Part shown: positions 13,724 to 16,926 of the stretch, piece after piece | Position numbering within the stretch: position 1 is the stretch's first letter | Layout: every line of letters starts with the position of its first letter | Program-made: the position numbers and the translations under genes | NCBI GenBank assembly: GCA_045614225.1 | Contig: JAZLCO010000033.1 | Location: 1 to 16,926, forward strand | From: UBA9715 sp045614225 | GTDB lineage: Bacteria; Actinomycetota; Coriobacteriia; Coriobacteriales; Eggerthellaceae | Direction of reading: 5' to 3' | Length of the DNA stretch: 16,926 bases | The notes under the pieces: generated by a model | Database searches by the model: none | Seen by the model: only the letters and a program-made list of their open reading frames with translations | Told to the model about the DNA's origin: nothing

Positions 13724-15016
13724 ATGAGCATGATTATCGATGTGTACGGTCGCGAAGTTCTCGATTCCCGCGGCAACCCCACCGTCGAGGTGGAAGTCAC
13801 CCTTGAAAGCGGCGCCATGGGGCGTGCGATGGTTCCGTCCGGTGCGTCGACCGGTGCGTTCGAGGCTGTCGAGCTGCGCGATGGCGACAAGGACCGCTAC
13901 ATGGGCAAGGGCGTCCAGACTGCGGTCGAGCATGTGAACACCGAGCTTGCCGACGAGCTCGTGGGCTACGAGTCCGACGACCAGCGCGCAATCGATGACG
14001 CGATGATCGCCCTCGACGGTACTGACAACAAGGGCCGCTTCGGCGCCAACGCCATCCTGGGCGTCTCGCTGGCAACCGCTCGTGCAGCTGCTGAGGAAGC
14101 AGCTCTGCCGCTCTACAAGTATGTTGGCGGTCCGAACGCTCATCTGCTGCCCACTCCCATGATGAACATCCTCAACGGCGGCGTGCATGCTGACAACAAC
14201 GTCGACTTCCAGGAATTCATGATCATGCCGGTTGGCGCTGAGACGTTCGCCGAGGCTCTGCGCTGGTGCGCCGAGATCTACCACACCTTGAAGAAGGTTC
14301 TGCATGATGCTGGCCTGGGCGGCGGCGTAGGCGACGAAGGCGGTTTCGCTCCCAACTTCAAGACCAACAAGGAGCCGCTCGAGTACATCATGAAGGCTTG
14401 CGAGGCTGCTGGCTACAAGCCCGGTTCAGACATCATGTTCGCCATGGATCCGGCTTCCACCGAGTTCTACAACGCCGAGACGGGCAAGTACGTGCTGGCG
14501 GGCGAGGGCCGCGAGCTCTCGAGCGACGAGATGGTCGACTACTGGGAGGCCCTCGTCAACGAATTCCCGATCATCTCGATCGAGGACGGCATGGCCGAGG
14601 AAGACTGGGATGGTTGGAAGAAGCTCACTGACCGCATTGGCGACCGCGTGCAGCTCGTCGGCGACGACCTGTTCGTCACCAACTCTCAGCGCCTGGCCAA
14701 GGGCATCGGGCTAGGCTGCGCCAACGCCATCCTCATCAAGGTCAACCAAATCGGCAGCCTGACCGAGACCCTCGAGGCCATCGAGCTGGCCAAGACCCAT
14801 GGCTACACCTGCGTTATGTCGCATCGCTCCGGCGAGACCGAGGACACCACGATCGCCGACCTGTCCGTGGCTTGCAACACCGGCCAGATCAAGACCGGCG
14901 CTCCGTGCCGTTCCGACCGTGTTGCCAAGTACAACCAGCTGCTCCGCATCGAGGAAGAGCTCGAGACGCAGGCTGTCTACGCCGGCATGTCCGCCTTCTA
15001 CAACATTAAACGTTAA
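13724..15016 (+). CDS. eno: Enolase (phosphopyruvate hydratase)
   Basis: Converts 2-phosphoglycerate to phosphoenolpyruvate in glycolysis and gluconeogenesis; Mg2+-dependent and cytoplasmic. 430 residues, the normal bacterial length. Visible signatures are SRGNPTVEVEV near the N-terminus, the substrate-loop region PSGASTGAFEAVELRDGD, GDEGGFAP with general acid E205, IKVNQIGSLTET with catalytic base K339, and the MSHRSGETEDT signature around S366-R368. The ATG at 13724 follows AAGGAGG (13710-13716) at ideal spacing. It has its own promoter and a strong terminator, so it is probably monocistronic. Codon use is strongly biased to G/C endings, as expected for high expression. Confidence 0.98.
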   Translation: MSMIIDVYGREVLDSRGNPTVEVEVTLESGAMGRAMVPSGASTGAFEAVELRDGDKDRYMGKGVQTAVEHVNTELADELVGYESDDQRAIDDAMIALDGTDNKGRFGANAILGVSLATARAAAEEAALPLYKYVGGPNAHLLPTPMMNILNGGVHADNNVDFQEFMIMPVGAETFAEALRWCAEIYHTLKKVLHDAGLGGGVGDEGGFAPNFKTNKEPLEYIMKACEAAGYKPGSDIMFAMDPASTEFYNAETGKYVLAGEGRELSSDEMVDYWEALVNEFPIISIEDGMAEEDWDGWKKLTDRIGDRVQLVGDDLFVTNSQRLAKGIGLGCANAILIKVNQIGSLTETLEAIELAKTHGYTCVMSHRSGETEDTTIADLSVACNTGQIKTGAPCRSDRVAKYNQLLRIEEELETQAVYAGMSAFYNIKR

Positions 15017-15047
15017 AAGAAACATTCTCGTTTCGAGATAAATAGCG

Positions 15048-15053
15048 TATGAT
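15048..15053 (+). promoter_or_regulatory. Possible -10 box TATGAT between eno and moeA
   Basis: TATGAT has a poor -35 partner, TTCTCG at 15025-15030, with 17-base spacing. If used, transcription would start near 15060, inside the eno terminator hairpin, and lead into moeA. It is the only promoter-like element I see for moeA. Confidence 0.3.
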
Positions 15054-15054
15054 G

Positions 15055-15088
15055 GTTGCGCTCCGTTTTATCGGGGCGCAACTTTTTT
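15055..15088 (+). terminator. Intrinsic terminator after eno
   Basis: An 11-bp stem, GTTGCGCTCCG (15055-15065) with CGGGGCGCAAC (15072-15082), including one G-T pair and loop TTTTAT, is followed directly by six T residues (15083-15088). It is a textbook Rho-independent terminator 38 bases after the eno stop codon. Confidence 0.95.
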
Positions 15089-15130
15089 GTTGCGTTTTGT
15101 ACCAAATCGTTGTGAATGAGGAGAAACACG

Positions 15131-16393
15131 GTGGCTATTCCCGAAATGATTTCCCTCGAGGACGCTCGCGAACTCGTGCTTTCGCATGTGAGCGCTCTCG
15201 AGATTGAAGAGGTGGGCGTGCTCGACATCATCGGGCGCGTGGCGGCAGAGGATCTGGCGAGCGATATCGACATCGCGCCGTTCGCACATTCGGCGATGGA
15301 TGGTTTCGCCATGCGCGCGTCTCAGCTTGCTGATGCAAGTCCCGAAAATCCCGTCGAGCTGGATGTCATCGCGGAAGTGCCTGCAGGCAGTTTCTACGAA
15401 GGCGAGCTTGCCGACGACCAGTGCGTGCGCATCATGACCGGTGCGCCGCTTCCCGATGCAGCTGATTCCTGTGTGAAGTACGAAATCGTCGATATCGTTT
15501 CGGGTGACGGTCGTGAAGGCAGCCGCGTGGCGTTCACGGCGCCTGCAGGTGTGGGTGACAACATCCGTGCAGCGGGTGAGGAGGCCAAAGCCGGCGAGGT
15601 CATCGTGCATGTGGGCGAGGTCGTCCACTCAGCAGGTGTGGGCTTTTTGACGGGTTGTGGCGTGACGCGCTGCAAGACCTACCGCCGTCCGCGCGTTGCC
15701 ATCATCGCGACTGGTTCTGAACTGGTCGATCCCACCGAGGTTCCCACACAGGGCAAGATTCGAAATTCGAACAGCTACGCGCTTGCAGCTTGCGCGATCG
15801 ACGCGGGCGCCATCCCCGAGATTCGTCCCATCGCAGCAGATGATTTCGAGGGGCTGAGGGCAGCTGTGCTTGAGTGCACGCGCGAATTTGATTTCGTCGT
15901 CACGAGCGGTGGTGCGGCAAACGGCGACTACGACTTCATCAAGAAGGTCGTTGACGACGCAGGCGAGCTGCTCATGACCACCGTCAACATGCGTCCCGGC
16001 AAGGCGCAGACGTTCGGCATCGTCGAGGGTACGCCCGTGTTTGGCTTGCCTGGCAACCCGGCGGCAGCCTATCTCGGCTTTGAGATGATCATCCGCCCGG
16101 CTCTGCGCAAGATGCAGGGATACTCGCATTTCGAGCGTCCGCATGTCATGGCGAAGCTGACGGGTCCCGCCAAGAAGAAGGACCCGCGCCGCATCTTCAA
16201 TCGTGGTACTCTCTCAAAGAACGAGGCGGGGGAGTACGAGGTTACGCTCGCCAAGAACCAGAGTTCTGGTCTGTTTGGCCCCATCCAGCGTTCGAACTGC
16301 TTCATCGTCTTGCCCGAAGGTCCCGGTAAATACGATGCGGGCGACACCGTCGATTGCGTGTTGCTCGACATTCCCGAGGAGGTGCTGCTCTAA
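15131..16393 (+). CDS. moeA: Molybdopterin molybdenumtransferase MoeA
   Basis: Inserts molybdate into adenylylated molybdopterin, the last step of molybdenum-cofactor synthesis. I place the start at GTG 15131, seven bases after AGGAG (15119-15123), giving 420 residues. The longer ATG at 15116 lies inside the ribosome site and would add MRRNT, so it is unlikely. Motifs are SAMDGFA (M56-G58), IATGSELV (A193-E197), KIRNSNSYAL, TSGGAANGDYDF (258-269) and FGLPGNPAAAYLGFEM (around 305-312). The usual form of the third-domain motif is closer to GGVSVGDYD; here A-A-N replaces V-S-V while the glycines and aspartates remain. It overlaps the mogA-like start by one base (TAATG), so the two are almost certainly co-transcribed. 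Confidence 0.94.
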   Translation: MAIPEMISLEDARELVLSHVSALEIEEVGVLDIIGRVAAEDLASDIDIAPFAHSAMDGFAMRASQLADASPENPVELDVIAEVPAGSFYEGELADDQCVRIMTGAPLPDAADSCVKYEIVDIVSGDGREGSRVAFTAPAGVGDNIRAAGEEAKAGEVIVHVGEVVHSAGVGFLTGCGVTRCKTYRRPRVAIIATGSELVDPTEVPTQGKIRNSNSYALAACAIDAGAIPEIRPIAADDFEGLRAAVLECTREFDFVVTSGGAANGDYDFIKKVVDDAGELLMTTVNMRPGKAQTFGIVEGTPVFGLPGNPAAAYLGFEMIIRPALRKMQGYSHFERPHVMAKLTGPAKKKDPRRIFNRGTLSKNEAGEYEVTLAKNQSSGLFGPIQRSNCFIVLPEGPGKYDAGDTVDCVLLDIPEEVLL

Positions 16394-16869
16394 TGGCAGA
16401 ATTGAGATTTGCGATCGTGACGTGCTCCGATACCCGCTCAATCGAGCAGGATACAGCCGGTGCTGCTCTCGAGCAGCTCATCGCTGACAATGGTTGGGAG
16501 TGCGCGAGTCGCGTCATTGTCAAGGACGAGCGCGCCGACATAGCGGCGGCCATCGTCGAGGCGTGCGACACGATCGACGCCGACATCGTGCTCACGTGCG
16601 GTGGCAGCGGCCTGTCGCTGCGCGATGTGACGCCCGAGGCCACGCAAGACGTCTGCGAGCGCAATGTTCCTGGCATCGCCGAGGCCATGCGCGCACACTC
16701 GCTGGCCATCACACCGTTTGCGATGCTCTCGCGTGCGCTTTGCATGCAGCGCGGTCGCCATATCGTCATCAACCTTCCGGGCAGCGAGAAGGCTGCTCGT
16801 GAAAACTGGGACGGCATTGTTGCCGCTTTGCCGCATGCTGCCAAGATGATGGCAGGCGGCGGCCACTAA
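16393..16869 (+). CDS. mog: MogA/MoaB-family molybdopterin adenylyltransferase
   Basis: Binds molybdopterin and adenylylates it with ATP, preparing the substrate of MoeA. 158 residues, the usual size for this single-domain family. Signature residues are TCGGSGLSLRDVTPEAT (GGSG at 70-73, R77, D78, T80, P81, E82), matching GGTG..RD.TPEA with Ser in place of Thr, and NLPGSEKAARENW (P129-S131). The start is ATG 16393, overlapping the moeA stop as TAATG, with GAGGAGG at 16376-16382. A longer in-frame start at 16354 lies inside moeA and has no support. MogA and MoaB are hard to tell apart by eye, so the symbol is tentative; the family is clear. Confidence 0.88.
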   Translation: MAELRFAIVTCSDTRSIEQDTAGAALEQLIADNGWECASRVIVKDERADIAAAIVEACDTIDADIVLTCGGSGLSLRDVTPEATQDVCERNVPGIAEAMRAHSLAITPFAMLSRALCMQRGRHIVINLPGSEKAARENWDGIVAALPHAAKMMAGGGH

Positions 16870-16904
16870 GGAGCTTTCGTGGGCGAGTCGGTGCCCTGGC
16901 CCCT

Positions 16905-16926
16905 GACTCATTGTGCACAATGAGTC
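16905..16926. repeat. Perfect 22-bp palindrome reaching the right edge
   Basis: GACTCATTGTG and CACAATGAGTC are exact reverse complements with no spacer. The five bases to the left are CCCCT, so the palindrome may continue beyond the window if AGGGG follows. It begins 36 bases after the mogA-like stop codon. It may be a bidirectional terminator, an operator or an interspersed palindromic repeat. Confidence 0.75.

Noticed and set aside
15116..15130. ATG 15116 as moeA start
   Set aside because: This ATG overlaps the AGGAG ribosome site that correctly positions GTG 15131.
16354..16392. Upstream ATG for the mogA-like gene
   Set aside because: It lies within the moeA coding end and adds residues not seen in the family; ATG 16393 overlaps the moeA stop and has GAGGAGG upstream.
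16879..16923. GTG after an AAGGAG site as the start of another gene
   Set aside because: The frame stops after 14 codons inside the terminal palindrome, so there is no support for a protein within the window.

Overview
The window is about 17 kb of gene-dense, G+C-rich bacterial DNA holding nine protein-coding genes. Strong AAGGAGG-type ribosome sites are mixed with apparently leaderless genes, and an unusual Lys/Ala/Pro-rich tail sits on a metabolic enzyme. This suggests an actinomycetote, most likely an anaerobic gut- or oral-type member of Coriobacteriia (Eggerthellales-like). The taxonomic call is inference from composition and gene style; no rRNA is present to settle it.

Layout. Positions 2-2092 hold the 3' part of a glycogen synthase gene (glgA). 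It carries a very long low-complexity N-terminal extension that runs off the left edge. A hairpin-rich spacer follows, then glycogen phosphorylase (glgP, 2264-4711) with a clear intrinsic terminator. Next come an AGCS-family sodium:alanine/glycine symporter (4769-6301), a spacer with a long GC-rich hairpin, and a cytoplasmic GH13 cyclomaltodextrinase/neopullulanase-like enzyme (6479-8662). A convergent gene for an ECF-transporter transmembrane subunit (ecfT, 9398-8721, minus strand) is divergent from a PcrA/UvrD helicase gene (9631-11799). The 232-bp gap between these two holds a cluster of related palindromes. Then come a two-module membrane protein (11949-13544), enolase (13724-15016) with its own promoter and terminator, and an overlapping molybdenum-cofactor pair, moeA (15131-16393) and mogA/moaB-like (16393-16869). 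The window ends inside a palindrome.

How the genes fit together. GlgA, GlgP and the GH13 enzyme form a glycogen synthesis and breakdown group: GlgA elongates, GlgP phosphorolyses outer chains, and the GH13 enzyme can trim maltodextrins. glgC and glgB are not in the window. Enolase is housekeeping glycolysis. MoeA and MogA finish molybdenum cofactor, which fits an anaerobe with molybdo- or tungsto-oxidoreductases. The ecfT gene has no ATPase genes beside it. The two-module membrane protein joins a ten-helix EamA/DMT-type permease to a C-terminal segment resembling an ECF S-component.

Most worth a second look are the DMT-S-like fusion near an orphan ecfT, the palindrome array between ecfT and pcrA, the alternating cationic/PEP-repeat tail of GlgA, and -10 boxes six bases from a start codon. 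I saw no CRISPR array, tRNA, rRNA, insertion sequence or phage gene. No gene-free stretch exceeds 300 bases.
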